DNA of 64,000 nucleotides from JAQBVV01 sp965249205 (GTDB lineage: Bacteria > Acidobacteriota > Vicinamibacteria > Vicinamibacterales > UBA2999). Every line of letters starts with the position of its first letter. Position 1 is the first letter of the stretch. The notes below the pieces were generated by a model. The model had not been told where the DNA came from and made no database searches. It saw only the letters and a program-made list of their open reading frames with translations. The stretch is taken from assembly GCA_965249205.1 (NCBI GenBank), contig CBDFLL010000005.1:1488001-1552000 (forward strand). The letters run 5' to 3'. Positions 34,696-43,818 of the stretch are shown here, in pieces. The position numbers and the translations under genes were made by a program.

Positions 34696-35715
34696 CTAGC
34701 CGACGTTGTGCTCGAGAATGATCTTCATCCGCCGGCCACTGCCCTCGGAGCCGAGCATGGCGACGGCGGCTTTCAACTCTCCCAGAGGCATCACGTCGCT
34801 GACCAGCGGCTCGAGCCGCACCAACCCGCGCTGCACGAGACCGATCGCACCCGGATAGTCTTCGCCCTTGGCGACGCGCGCGTTGATGAGCGAGAGCTCC
34901 TTGAAGTACAGATCGTAGAACGGCAGCGCACCTTCCGTGGCGGTGATGATACCGAACATGAGTACGCGTCCGCCTGACCGCGTCATATTGATGCCCGCCG
35001 ACAACTGCGACACGACGCCCGTCGTCTCGATGACCACATCAGCCCCACGGCCCTCGGTGGCCTCGCGGACTTTGTCCACCGCCCCATCGCCTCCGGGGAT
35101 CGTCACGTCCGCACCCAGCGTTTCAGCGAGCGTGCGCTTCTCGGCGCTGCGCGTGACGCCGATCACCGTCGCACCCCGCGCCTTCGCCAGCTGTGCGTGA
35201 AGCTGGCCGGTCACCCCCAGGCCGAGCACCACCACGTACTCGCCAGGGAAGATCTCGACCTGCCGCTGAGCGTGGAGACAGGTCGTGAGCACCTGGATCA
35301 TTGGGGCGGTGCGGATATCGAGACCGTCAGACAGCTTGAAGACCTGGCTCGACGGCGCGGTCAGGTACTCGGCGAAACCGCCGTCGGCATCCCGCCCCAG
35401 CAGAATGCCCTTCGGACACAGGTGGGTCTGGCCGATGCGGCAGTGGAAGCAGCCGCCGCAATAGAGCTCGGGGTCGATGATGACCCTGTCGCCGGTGCGG
35501 AGCTCGCTGTCGCCCGCCTCGACGACCTCACCGACCATCTCGTGGCCCATGATGCGGGGATAACGAACGGGAATCGAGCCGCTAAAAATCTTGTAATCAG
35601 TACCGCAGATGCCGCTATGTGTCACCCGGACCAGTACCTGCTCCGGCGTGCCCGCTGGCCCCGACACTTCGTCCTGAACCAGCGCCCCTGGCGCCGTCAG
35701 GACCATGGCTTTCAT
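34696..35715 (-). CDS. Zinc-dependent alcohol dehydrogenase (threonine/sorbitol dehydrogenase-like)
   Basis: A 339-residue MDR enzyme with a complete zinc set: catalytic C37 (GICGTD), H58 and E59 (GHEMVGE), and structural C86, C89, C92, C100 (YCGGCFHCRIGQTHLC). The NAD-binding loop is VVVLGLGVTGQL. It oxidises a secondary alcohol or polyol to a ketone with NAD(P). It follows M24 peptidase and 2-hydroxyacid dehydrogenase genes on the same strand, separated from the latter by three tandem palindromes. Confidence 0.9.
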   Translation of the reverse strand: MKAMVLTAPGALVQDEVSGPAGTPEQVLVRVTHSGICGTDYKIFSGSIPVRYPRIMGHEMVGEVVEAGDSELRTGDRVIIDPELYCGGCFHCRIGQTHLCPKGILLGRDADGGFAEYLTAPSSQVFKLSDGLDIRTAPMIQVLTTCLHAQRQVEIFPGEYVVVLGLGVTGQLHAQLAKARGATVIGVTRSAEKRTLAETLGADVTIPGGDGAVDKVREATEGRGADVVIETTGVVSQLSAGINMTRSGGRVLMFGIITATEGALPFYDLYFKELSLINARVAKGEDYPGAIGLVQRGLVRLEPLVSDVMPLGELKAAVAMLGSEGSGRRMKIILEHNVG

Positions 35716-35722
35716 GGGGCCA

Positions 35723-35794
35723 CGACCGGCACCTTACGTGTCGCCGCGACCGACACGTTACGTGTCGCCAGAACCGACCCGTTACGTGTCACGA
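35723..35794 (-). promoter_or_regulatory. Three tandem palindromic repeats (operator-like)
   Basis: Three copies of a 24-bp unit start at about 35723, 35747 and 35771. The middle copy holds the perfect palindrome GACACGTTACGTGTC; the outer copies differ by one or two bases in one arm (GGCACCTTACGTGTC and GACCCGTTACGTGTC). They fill the gap between the 2-hydroxyacid dehydrogenase stop and the zinc dehydrogenase start. The 24-bp period would place sites on nearly the same face of DNA, which suits cooperative binding by a dimeric repressor such as TetR- or GntR-type (inference). Confidence 0.55.
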
Positions 35795-36760
35795 CAACAC
35801 GTCCGGATTGACCGGGTTGCGAGGGGCCTTGCCGCTGAGCACGGCCGCGACCTCCTCGGCCGCCTTGGTCTGCAGATCCACGAGCGACTCTTCTGAATAG
35901 AAGCTCGTGTGCGGCGTGAGGACGACGTTGTCCCGGCCAAACAGCGGCGACGTCGCGCCGGGAGGCTCCTGCTCCATGACGTCGAGCGCCGCGCCGGCGA
36001 TCTCACCCGCGTCGAGCGCCACTGCCAGAGCCTCTTCATCGACGATTGGGCCGCGCGCGGTGTTGACCAGATAGGCTGACGGCTTCATCTGTCGGAAGGC
36101 GTCGGCGCTAAACAGGTGCTTCGTCTCTGGTACGAGCGGACTGTGGATCGAGACGTAGTCGGCGGTTTTCAGAAGGGTAGGAAAATCGACGCTGTCCACC
36201 CCCGCGCCGGCAAACACGTCTTTCGGCGCATACGGATCGTAGGCAATGACCGACAGGCCGAAGGCCTTCGCCTTGGGGGCGACGAGCTGTGGAATGCGTC
36301 CGAACCCCACCAGGCCCAGCACACGTCCGCGGAGGCGATGAATGGGCACCACCGCCGGCATCTTCCACGTGCCGCCATGCACCTGCGCATTGATGAACGG
36401 AATCTTGCGCACGACAGCCAGCAGCAGTGCCATCGTGTGGTCTGAGACCTCGTCAATGCAGTAGTCGGGCACCTTGGTCACGACGATGCCCGCCGCGGTG
36501 GCTGCCGCGATGTCGATGTTATCGGTGCCGATACCCATCCGAGAGATGATCCGGCACTTTGTGAACTGCCGAATCATGTCCCCGGTGATCTGCGCGTAGG
36601 TCACGAGTACGGCGTCCGCGTCCTTGGCAACCCGCAGGATCGCCTCGGGGGTCGCCTCCGCGGCGAGCTGCACGTCTCCGCCAATCTTCGACACGACCTT
36701 GCGGACCGGATCGAGGCTTGGAAACGGGGAATCCGCGACGGCTACCTGGACGGCTGCCAT
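35789..36760 (-). CDS. D-isomer-specific 2-hydroxyacid dehydrogenase
   Basis: A 323-residue NAD-dependent enzyme. NAD-binding VLGLVGFGRIPQLVAPKA (GxGxxP form), then YVSIHSPLVPETKHL, VNTARGPIVDE with the catalytic Arg, AGAALDVMEQEPP with Glu, and VVLTPHTSFYSEES with catalytic His. It interconverts a 2-ketoacid and a D-2-hydroxyacid; substrate not readable. It starts directly at the stop of the M24 gene (no gap), so both are co-transcribed. Confidence 0.9.
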   Translation of the reverse strand: MAAVQVAVADSPFPSLDPVRKVVSKIGGDVQLAAEATPEAILRVAKDADAVLVTYAQITGDMIRQFTKCRIISRMGIGTDNIDIAAATAAGIVVTKVPDYCIDEVSDHTMALLLAVVRKIPFINAQVHGGTWKMPAVVPIHRLRGRVLGLVGFGRIPQLVAPKAKAFGLSVIAYDPYAPKDVFAGAGVDSVDFPTLLKTADYVSIHSPLVPETKHLFSADAFRQMKPSAYLVNTARGPIVDEEALAVALDAGEIAGAALDVMEQEPPGATSPLFGRDNVVLTPHTSFYSEESLVDLQTKAAEEVAAVLSGKAPRNPVNPDVLS

Positions 36761-38077
36761 CTAACGGCCCACCATCGCCTCTTCCATGTGCTCCATGCGC
36801 GTGAAGATCACCGGACCGTCCTTTGTCACGAGCACGTTTTCTTCCAGGCGGCACGTCTGAGGCAGCTCCGGATGCCCGGCGAACGTCTCGATCGCGAAGT
36901 ACATATGCTCCTTGATCTCCGCCGGGTACTTCATCGAGTACGCCCGCGACATCCACATGCCCTCGTAGAGGGTGATGCCAATGCTGTGTGCGAACTGCTG
37001 CAGCGTCACCGTGCCGTACTTGTCGTCGTCGTACTCGGGGAAGGCCTTCACGACGTCCGCCGACGTGTTGCCCACGCGCAACTGCTCGATGCCTGCATAC
37101 ATGGAGTCGTAGACCTCACGGTAGAGATCGATCTCCTTGCCGGTCATCCTCGCTTGTGCCCCACCATACGGCCCAGCGCACTTGAAGCAGCGGACAAAGT
37201 CGATGAAGTAGCCGGAGGGGCCAACGGCGTTGATGTCGACGATGACCAGGTCGCCCTGGCGGATGAGCTTGTCGGTCGCCCACCGCCGGTACGGACTCGT
37301 GTTGCCGCCGGAGGCGACAATGATGTCGTAGATGATCTCGCAGCCGCGCTCGAGCATGAACTCGTGCACTTTGGCTTCGATTTCACGCTCTCGGACGCCC
37401 GGCTTGAGCCATTCGTACTTGATCTTCCACATCGCGGCGTCGCCGATGCTCGAGGCCTGCTTCAGCAACTCGATCTCGTCGCGTGTCTTGACGACGCGTG
37501 CCCGCGATACTGCCGGCCAACCGTTGACGATGTTGATGCCCAGCTGCTTGAAGGCCTCAAGCGCCGGCATGTCGAGATTGTCGATGCCGATCTTTTCCTT
37601 CTCAACGCCGTGCTCCTTCAGCACATCCAGGATGCTCTGGGCCATGCGCCCCGCCATGAAGGGTACCGCGCCCTCGGCCCACTGCCAGGTGATCGCCGGA
37701 CGGATGCGATCGGCCATCCAGGGAAGGTCGATGATCGCGCACTGCAAATCGGAACCCGCGGTCTCGAAGAGCGTCGGATCACCGGTGGCAGGCACGACGG
37801 CGTAGCGAATATTGATGTTGTACTTCCAGTTGCCCTGATAGGAGGCGGTCGCATAGCGGATGTTGGCGCCGGCAAACAGCACCAGCGCGCCAAGGTCGTC
37901 GACCTTCATCTCAGCCTGAAGCTTATCCAGACGCTCCTTCCGCAGGCGATCGAAATCGACGCGGTACTGCCAGTCGGCGCCGGTCTGGCTGTACAGCCGG
38001 CCCGGATCGTGCTCGTGTGGCTTGCCAAGCCAGGTCAGGTCCATCCCGTTGCTCTTCGTCGGATCAACTTTGCTCAT
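36761..38077 (-). CDS. M24 family metallohydrolase (creatinase/Xaa-Pro peptidase fold)
   Basis: A 438-residue pita-bread enzyme. Metal ligands are D281 (LVIVDINAVG), D293 (YFIDFVRC), H364 (QQFAHSIGITLYEG), E397 (FAIETFAG) and E412/E413 (RLEENVLVT). The N-terminal creatinase-like domain has LVLFAGANIRYATAS. In size and in that N-terminal block it resembles DMSP-lyase DddP-like M24 proteins as well as Xaa-Pro peptidases, so peptide cleavage is not assured. It heads a probable operon with a 2-hydroxyacid dehydrogenase and an alcohol dehydrogenase, which favours small-molecule catabolism (inference). Confidence 0.85.
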   Translation of the reverse strand: MSKVDPTKSNGMDLTWLGKPHEHDPGRLYSQTGADWQYRVDFDRLRKERLDKLQAEMKVDDLGALVLFAGANIRYATASYQGNWKYNINIRYAVVPATGDPTLFETAGSDLQCAIIDLPWMADRIRPAITWQWAEGAVPFMAGRMAQSILDVLKEHGVEKEKIGIDNLDMPALEAFKQLGINIVNGWPAVSRARVVKTRDEIELLKQASSIGDAAMWKIKYEWLKPGVREREIEAKVHEFMLERGCEIIYDIIVASGGNTSPYRRWATDKLIRQGDLVIVDINAVGPSGYFIDFVRCFKCAGPYGGAQARMTGKEIDLYREVYDSMYAGIEQLRVGNTSADVVKAFPEYDDDKYGTVTLQQFAHSIGITLYEGMWMSRAYSMKYPAEIKEHMYFAIETFAGHPELPQTCRLEENVLVTKDGPVIFTRMEHMEEAMVGR

Positions 38078-38130
38078 CGAACTACCACCCCCTCAAGGCA
38101 AGACACTCGTGGAAAAAGACTAAACACTAT

Positions 38131-38177
38131 ACCTCGGACCCCCAAGCCTCCAGCGCCCTTGGGCGCTGCTCCGAGGT
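38131..38177 (-). terminator. Nested hairpin, likely terminator of the LVIVD gene
   Basis: Outer stem ACCTCGGA...TCCGAGGT (38131-38138 and 38170-38177) encloses CAGCGCCC-TT-GGGCGCTG (38151-38168). On the minus strand a T-rich stretch (TAGTCTTTTTCC) follows about ten bases after the outer stem. It separates the LVIVD gene from the M24 operon. Confidence 0.5.
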
Positions 38178-38185
38178 CAGCTGGT

Positions 38186-39664
38186 TCAGTCGGCCCCGCC
38201 GGTGTACTCGAGCACGAAGAGTCCGGCCCCGACCCGATCCGTTGCGTAGGCGAGGCCACGGTGATCGACCGTCACATCGTTGATCTGAATCACCGCCGGC
38301 TGTCCTTCAGCGATCGGGTGGGACATCGCATTGGCCTTCGGGATGTAATAGCCGAGTTCTCGCATGTCGTAGGGATCCGACAGATCGAGGACCCGCACGC
38401 CCGCGTTGAAATAGGCCAGCCAGGCAATTCGGTTCTCATGCCGATTGAGGCGCCCGTTCACAAACTCCGCGTGCTGGTGTACCCCGAACCGCCCACCCTT
38501 CGTGCAGAAATCACCCACCGGCACCTCCCACTGGGACACCTGCGTCGGGTGGCTCTCGTGTGTCACGTCGAACATGTACGCCCTGGTCCGGACACCGCTT
38601 GTGCACGGTGCCATGTCCTGGGCTCCGGCCGCTTCGTCGGTCATGAAGATGTAGGTCCGCGGCAGGGCGTCGCCGTGAAAGTTGGGCACCTCGTCGTAAA
38701 CGATCGGCGTCAGCGTGTGTGGCCCGCGATTCGGCGGATTGGTGTCGACGGACCAGACGAGCGTCGGGTTGGCCAGGTCAGAAATGTCCCAGGCCCCCAT
38801 CAGCCCGCTGGTGTTCCGGAAGCCGATGTACATCCGGTCGTTGGCCTCGTCGATCGTCGGATGGTGCACGTACTGGCCCTGGTATAGCGCCTCGTCCTCG
38901 GTGTCCTTCATGCCCGGCAGCCAGGCCCGGCCGACGAACGTCGGGTCCGTCGGATCCCTGAGATCCCAGATGTGCAGCAGGGTATTGCGGAAGCCGGGCT
39001 CTCCCGAGGCCGTGTAGTAGTAACCCGACTCCTCGGACCAGAAGCCCTTGTGCGCGCGGATGATAAACGGCCCGCCGCAGCCGGGCCCACATGAGTCAGG
39101 GGGCGTCCCGGTGATCTCCGACACCAGCGTGATCGCTTCCGGGTCGGTGGCCCGATCGGTGATGTCGAAGATCTGGAACCGGAAGTCGTCGCCCGTGTCG
39201 GCACTGCGGACGAGATAGTCACGGCCGCTTGCGTCGTGCGTGTAGTCGTACACGACCGACACGGCGCGGTGGTTCGCTCGCGAGATCCCCGGAATGTGCC
39301 ACGCGAGCACCGGGTTGGCTGGATCGGTGATGTCGAGAAGCGACGTCCCGTTGATCTCCGCCTCCCCTGTCACCGCATTCATCTGTGGCTCATCGTCGCC
39401 CGGCCGGTCGTTCGGCTGATGGCCAACGAACGCCCAATTCCCGTTCGCCGCGTCCGACCGGGTCGTCAACTGCAACGACTGGCGCCCTTGCAGGTCGTGG
39501 TAGCCGACCAGCCGCACGTTCTCGGCACCGTCGGAGAGGGGATCCAACTCAACCTGATCCACCCCAGGTGCGGCAGCGCCGCAACCAACGGCCGCCACCA
39601 CCAGGAGCGACGCCATCGTTGCGGGGACCGTCGCATTCACGATCCGTCTCACCGTCTGACTCAT
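38186..39664 (-). CDS. LVIVD-repeat exported lipoprotein
   Basis: A 492-residue propeller protein with lipobox AAVGC near residue 28. Repeats carry the LVIVD-like pattern: INGTSLLDITDPANPVLAWH, HIWDLRDPTDPTFVGRAWLP, GAWDISDLANPTLVW, YMFDVTHESHPTQVSQWEVP and GVRVLDLSDPYDMRELGYY. Several His-rich loops (VHHPTIDE, HQHAEFVNGRLNRHE) may bind metal. ATG 39664 is preferred over 39670 because GGAG directly abuts the latter and gives proper spacing to the former. Function unknown; extracytoplasmic. Confidence 0.83.
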   Translation of the reverse strand: MSQTVRRIVNATVPATMASLLVVAAVGCGAAAPGVDQVELDPLSDGAENVRLVGYHDLQGRQSLQLTTRSDAANGNWAFVGHQPNDRPGDDEPQMNAVTGEAEINGTSLLDITDPANPVLAWHIPGISRANHRAVSVVYDYTHDASGRDYLVRSADTGDDFRFQIFDITDRATDPEAITLVSEITGTPPDSCGPGCGGPFIIRAHKGFWSEESGYYYTASGEPGFRNTLLHIWDLRDPTDPTFVGRAWLPGMKDTEDEALYQGQYVHHPTIDEANDRMYIGFRNTSGLMGAWDISDLANPTLVWSVDTNPPNRGPHTLTPIVYDEVPNFHGDALPRTYIFMTDEAAGAQDMAPCTSGVRTRAYMFDVTHESHPTQVSQWEVPVGDFCTKGGRFGVHQHAEFVNGRLNRHENRIAWLAYFNAGVRVLDLSDPYDMRELGYYIPKANAMSHPIAEGQPAVIQINDVTVDHRGLAYATDRVGAGLFVLEYTGGAD

Positions 39665-39802
39665 CACCATCTCCTCGTAACAAGAATCTCACCACGGACC
39701 CGGGAAACCCTCTTGCGCAACCGAAACTCGAAGGGTGCACCAGAGGAGTGTACGCGCGCATCCAACTCATAGACAGAGACAGGTCGGTGCTGGACGCTCT
39801 AG

Positions 39803-41098
39803 CAGGCTGCTGAAAAACTCCGTGAAATGGGATCGACAGATCGATCCCGGCGTACTACCATGCTCCCAACACCGCTGAAGGGAGCCCCATCATGCGCGGA
39901 CACGATGAGCAAAGCACTCACATGTTCAGCTACCTGTCGCCGGAACAGCGCGTGCCAGCCGACCATCCGCTCCGCGCGGTTCGCGCGCTGACGGACGAAG
40001 CGCTGAGAACGATGTCGCGCAGGTTCGCCGGCCTGTACGCCAACACAGGGCGTCCGTCGATCCCGCCGGAACAGCTGCTGCGCGCGTTGTTGCTGCAGGT
40101 GCTCTACACGGTGCGGAGCGAGCGGCTGCTGATGGAAGAGCTCAATTACAACCTGCTGTTCCGCTGGTTCGTGGGCTTGAATTTGGACGACCCGGTTTGG
40201 CATCCCACCACGTTTGCCAAGAATCGCGACCGGCTGCTGGCGGGCGATATCGCGGCCGCCTTCTTTGATGCGGTGCAGGCCCACGCGCGGGCGGCCGGGC
40301 TGCTCTCGGACGAACACTTCACTGTGGATGGGACCCAATTGGAAGCGTGGGCCAGCCTGAAGAGCTTTCGGTGCCGGGACGCGGCGGAGAGCGACCCGCC
40401 CGATGACCCCGGGAATCCCACGGTCAACTTCCACGGGGAGCGGCGGCGCAACGACACGCACCAGTCGACGACCGATCCGGAGGCGATGCTGCATCGGAAG
40501 GGCCAGGGGAAGGAAGCCAAGCTGGCGTATCTGGGCCACGTGCTGCTGGACAATCGACAGGGACTTGTCGCCAACGTCTGCACGACTCACGCGACGGGGA
40601 CCGCCGAACGCGAGGCAGCGGCGCTGTTGCTGGAGGCCAGCGCGCCGCCGGGCAGCACGGTCGGGGCGGACAAGGGCTACGATGTGGCAAGCTTTGTGGC
40701 CGCTGTCCGTATCCGGGCCGTCACGCCCCACGTTGCTCAGAAGGTCCGCTGGAGTGCGATCGATGGCCGGACCACGCGGCATGCGGGCTATCACGTCAGT
40801 CAGCGGAAACGGAAACTCGTAGAACAGGTCTTTGGCTGGATGAAGACCGTCGGCGGCTTGCGCAAACTCCGGCATCGCGGTGTCGCCCTCGTGGATTGGC
40901 AGCTTACCTTCGCCGCCACGGTCTATAACTTGGTCCGGCTGCGGAATCTGGAGGCGAGGTGTCCCTGATCACCGGCCGCGCGTGTCGCTGGCCCCTTGAT
41001 CGGGGGCCAGCGCACAGCCGTGCGCACCGTTGTCGGTCGGTGGTGACTCGCATGATCCTTAGAAAACGGCCCGATCACCCGGGTTCTTCAGCAGCCTG
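39803..41098 (+). mobile_element. IS5-group insertion sequence, copy A
   Basis: A 1296-bp element with ends CAGGCTGCTGAAAAAC and (inverse) CAGGCTGCTGAAGAAC. It is flanked on both sides by CTAG (39799-39802 and 41099-41102), a YTAR-type 4-bp target duplication as known for the IS5 group. It differs from copy B (61626-62920) at only a handful of positions, so both are recent and likely mobile. The 77-bp remnant at 23088 belongs to the same element. Confidence 0.92.
39892..40968 (+). CDS. IS5-group transposase (copy A)
   Basis: A 358-residue DDE transposase. The N-terminal DUF772-type part is FSYLSPEQRVPADHPLRAVR. The DDE domain has FTVDGTQLEAW (Asp), GADKGYDVASF (Asp) and RKLVEQVFGWMKTVGG (Glu, in the Y-x2-R-x3-E-like region). 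All catalytic residues appear intact. GAAGGGAGC lies upstream of the ATG. Confidence 0.92.
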   Translation: MRGHDEQSTHMFSYLSPEQRVPADHPLRAVRALTDEALRTMSRRFAGLYANTGRPSIPPEQLLRALLLQVLYTVRSERLLMEELNYNLLFRWFVGLNLDDPVWHPTTFAKNRDRLLAGDIAAAFFDAVQAHARAAGLLSDEHFTVDGTQLEAWASLKSFRCRDAAESDPPDDPGNPTVNFHGERRRNDTHQSTTDPEAMLHRKGQGKEAKLAYLGHVLLDNRQGLVANVCTTHATGTAEREAAALLLEASAPPGSTVGADKGYDVASFVAAVRIRAVTPHVAQKVRWSAIDGRTTRHAGYHVSQRKRKLVEQVFGWMKTVGGLRKLRHRGVALVDWQLTFAATVYNLVRLRNLEARCP

Positions 41099-41222
41099 CT
41101 AGTGGCGCGTCTTGCCTGAAGAAGGCATGGGACTGCCCGGCGTCACGCAGCGACGATCACGCGACGCCCGGAGCGCGCCCTTTGCCGACGCCCTCGGTCT
41201 CTGCTGGTTCGGCCTGACGGGC

Positions 41223-41624
41223 CTACCTGGCCCCGCCGCCAGAGTTATCGACGCCCAGGAAGAAGTCCCGCCCGTCGGTCAGCGTCACGGACTGCCCGTT
41301 GGCCTTCGGCGCGCCGCTCTTGGCTGCATAGCCCTCAACCAGAATCTCGAGGCCAATCGGGAAATCCGTTTTCCGGAGTCCGCGGCGCAGCAACGCGTTC
41401 GGACCGCCTGCCTCAATTGCCCAGTTGACGACCGTACCGTCATCCTGCGTCACGTCGACGTAGAGCCAACCGTGCGGGTTGACCCACTCCATCTTGGTGA
41501 GCACGCCCTGCAGAGTGACCGGCTTTTCAACGTCGAATTCCGCCGCAAACGAGTGGTGCGCCGAGGCTGGCACCGTCGCCAAGAGGAATCCACCTACGAG
41601 AATTAACAGCAGCTTTGCTTTCAT
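41223..41624 (-). CDS. DUF6152 family secreted protein
   Basis: A 133-residue protein: signal peptide ending PASA, then the family start HHSFAAEFDVEKPVTLQGVL, MEWVNPHGWLYVDV, GGPNALLRRGLRKTDFPIG and a C-terminal YAAKSGAPKANGQSVTLTDG. The ATG at 41624 puts the signal peptide at the N-terminus. Role unknown; the invariant His pair at the mature start suggests metal binding. It is divergent from the diheme cytochrome at 41766, with about 140 bases between starts. Confidence 0.87.
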   Translation of the reverse strand: MKAKLLLILVGGFLLATVPASAHHSFAAEFDVEKPVTLQGVLTKMEWVNPHGWLYVDVTQDDGTVVNWAIEAGGPNALLRRGLRKTDFPIGLEILVEGYAAKSGAPKANGQSVTLTDGRDFFLGVDNSGGGAR

Positions 41625-41765
41625 GGTCTCTACCCTCGATTCGTACGATAGCATGCGGCCATATAGCCGCTCGGAGCCGGGAGGCCGGCGTGCACACGCC
41701 CAGCCAGCCTCACGATCGAACACGCGGCGACAAACGTGTTACGCGCGTCGCGCAAGGGAGAAGAC

Positions 41766-42908
41766 ATGATACATCGATCACGGCGAGCGTTCAGCGGCGC
41801 CACGGCAATCGCCGGCGTGTGCCTGCTGAGCGCGGCGATCGCCGGCGGCCAGGCCGCATCCCCGCAGGCCCCGTCGACGAACCCGCCGCTGGTGGACGAC
41901 GTCTTCACCAACGTCGCGCTGCTCAGGGGCATCCCCGTGGATACCTTCTTCGAAACGATGGGCATGTTCGCTGCCGCCATGGGCAACGACTGCACGTATT
42001 GCCATTCTTCCGACGCCTACTTCGACAAGGAGGCGTTTGCCGTGCCCACTCCGAGAATTATGCGAGCACGCCAGATGATCGTAATGATGAACGCGATCAA
42101 CGAGACATATTTCGCAGGAGAGTCACGCGTCACCTGTTTCACCTGCCACGGTGGGAGTTCGACCCCCGGAGAAGAGCCGGATCTCGCCCTCCAGTACGGC
42201 CCGCCCACTGAAAATCCCAACGCGCGAGATTTTGCGGTCGATCCGCGGGTCTCCGCCGATCAAGTGTTCGACACGTACTTGGAAGCGATCGGCGGGACGG
42301 AGCAGCTCTCCCAGATCTCCAGCTTTGCCGCTACGGGCATCTATTCGGGTTTCGACACCGCGTTTGCGGGAGTCCCGGTGGAGGTCTTCGCCAACGCGCC
42401 GGATCAGGGTGCCATGATCGTGCACCAGTTCAACGGGGACAGCGTCAGAACCTACGACGGCCAGGGCGGCTGGATGGCAGGGCCTGACACACCAGTGCCG
42501 TTGCTGACGCTGACCGGCGGAAACCTACGTCGCGCACGACTTCAGGCGATTCTGGCGTTTCCGGCTGGCATCCGGGACGTGTTCAGCCAATGGCGGGTTG
42601 GCCGTACGGCTATCGACGATCGCGAGGTGCGAGTCGTACAAGGCTCCAACGGCGACCGGGCCCTCGTCAATTTATTCTTCGACGAGGCCGGCCTGATGGT
42701 GCGGATGGTGTCATGGACCGAAACCCCGGCGGGTCTCGTACCGACGCAAGTTGACTACACAGACTACCGTGACGTCGCCGGGATCAAAATGCCGTTTCGA
42801 TGGACCGTATCCCAGACGTACATGCAGATGACCGTTGCGCTTGATGAGGTGCGGCCGAACGTCACGATTGACCCGGCGCGGTTTGGCCAACCGGCGTTGG
42901 CGCCTTGA
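41766..42908 (+). CDS. Diheme cytochrome of the photosynthetic reaction centre cytochrome c family (second copy)
   Basis: A 380-residue exported protein, paralogue of 19999-21147. It has haem motifs CTYCH and CFTCH with Met-rich helices (FFETMGMFAAAMG and RQMIVMMNAIN). The C-terminal domain has YLEAIGGTEQLSQISSFAATG, NLFFDEAGLMVRMV and DYTDYRDVAGIKMPF. GGGAG precedes the ATG at 41766. Closer in sequence to the third copy (60434) than to the first. It leads a plus-strand run with two PDLxGxW family genes. Confidence 0.87.
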   Translation: MIHRSRRAFSGATAIAGVCLLSAAIAGGQAASPQAPSTNPPLVDDVFTNVALLRGIPVDTFFETMGMFAAAMGNDCTYCHSSDAYFDKEAFAVPTPRIMRARQMIVMMNAINETYFAGESRVTCFTCHGGSSTPGEEPDLALQYGPPTENPNARDFAVDPRVSADQVFDTYLEAIGGTEQLSQISSFAATGIYSGFDTAFAGVPVEVFANAPDQGAMIVHQFNGDSVRTYDGQGGWMAGPDTPVPLLTLTGGNLRRARLQAILAFPAGIRDVFSQWRVGRTAIDDREVRVVQGSNGDRALVNLFFDEAGLMVRMVSWTETPAGLVPTQVDYTDYRDVAGIKMPFRWTVSQTYMQMTVALDEVRPNVTIDPARFGQPALAP

Positions 42909-43024
42909 GGCGGCTGGACGCGACGAGTCTGTTACTATCGCGCCGCGCGTTCGCCGTGACCCGCTGTCGCGATATCGATTGGGCCGCGTGCCACACGGCG
43001 ACGTCGAACAGGAGGGTGTGTGCG

Positions 43025-43792
43025 ATGCGACACCAACTAGCTCGTGTATTCATGGCAGTCGCGGTGCTGTGTGCTGCGTCGGTCCCGGCGGTGGCCCAGG
43101 TCTCCGCGCTGCCACGCACGGCCGACGGGAAGCCCGACCTGCAAGGCATTTGGCAAGCGCTCAGCCCCGCTGCATGGGATATCCAGGATCATCACGCACA
43201 ACTCGGTGTGCCGCCGGGGCAGGGTGTCGTGGACGGCAATGAGATTCCCTACCAACCCGAGGCGTTGGCCCGGAAACAGCAGAATTTTGCGAACCGGCTG
43301 GCCGACGACCCTCTGACGGAGGGGTACATGCCTGGCGTGCCCAGGATCATGTACATGCCGTTTCCGTTTCAGATTGTGCAAACTGCCGACTATGTGGCCA
43401 TGGTCTTCGAGTACGCGCACGGCACTCGCACCGTGCACACCAATGGGACACCGCACCCGCGGGGTCCCATCGGTTGGTGGCTCGGCGACTCGCGTGGCCA
43501 CTGGGACGGGGACACGCTCGTTGTCGACGTCGTGCACTTCACGGATCAGACATGGTTCGACCAGGCAGGCAATTTCCACAGCGGCGCGTTGCATCTCGTC
43601 GAACGCTACACGCTGATGGGGCCAGACCATATCAACTACGAGGTCACGGTCGAGGACCCAGAAGTGTTCACCAGGCCATGGACGATGAGCCTACCGCTCT
43701 ACCGTCGTAAAGAACCGAACGTGCGGCTGCTGGAGTACGAGCCCGCATACCTGATGCAAGAAGAACAAGCTGAGCAGGACCGCGGAAATTGA
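43025..43792 (+). CDS. Secreted PDLxGxW family protein
   Basis: A 255-residue exported protein of a family frequent in Acidobacteria but, to my knowledge, uncharacterised. After the signal peptide comes LPRTADGKPDLQGIWQ, then IPYQPEALARKQQNF, GVPRIMYMPFPFQIVQ, WWLGDSRGHWDGDTLVVDVV, FTDQTWFDQAGNFHS and VEDPEVFTRPWTMSLPL. The repeated strand pattern suggests an all-beta fold. GGAGG precedes the ATG. Four relatives lie at 43819, 45425, 46310 and 56681, mostly next to DUF6152 genes. Confidence 0.82.
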   Translation: MRHQLARVFMAVAVLCAASVPAVAQVSALPRTADGKPDLQGIWQALSPAAWDIQDHHAQLGVPPGQGVVDGNEIPYQPEALARKQQNFANRLADDPLTEGYMPGVPRIMYMPFPFQIVQTADYVAMVFEYAHGTRTVHTNGTPHPRGPIGWWLGDSRGHWDGDTLVVDVVHFTDQTWFDQAGNFHSGALHLVERYTLMGPDHINYEVTVEDPEVFTRPWTMSLPLYRRKEPNVRLLEYEPAYLMQEEQAEQDRGN

Positions 43793-43818
43793 TACGCGTT
43801 CCGACAAGGAGGCGTCAC

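Noticed and set aside
36761..38077. DMSP lyase DddP
   Set aside because: Only general M24 metal ligands and size can be matched by eye; specific DddP active-site residues could not be confirmed, so the call stays at family level.
36788..38887. Plus-strand 699-codon frame opposite the M24 and LVIVD genes
   Set aside because: It is a high-GC shadow; the minus strand holds the proteins with clear metal-ligand and repeat motifs.
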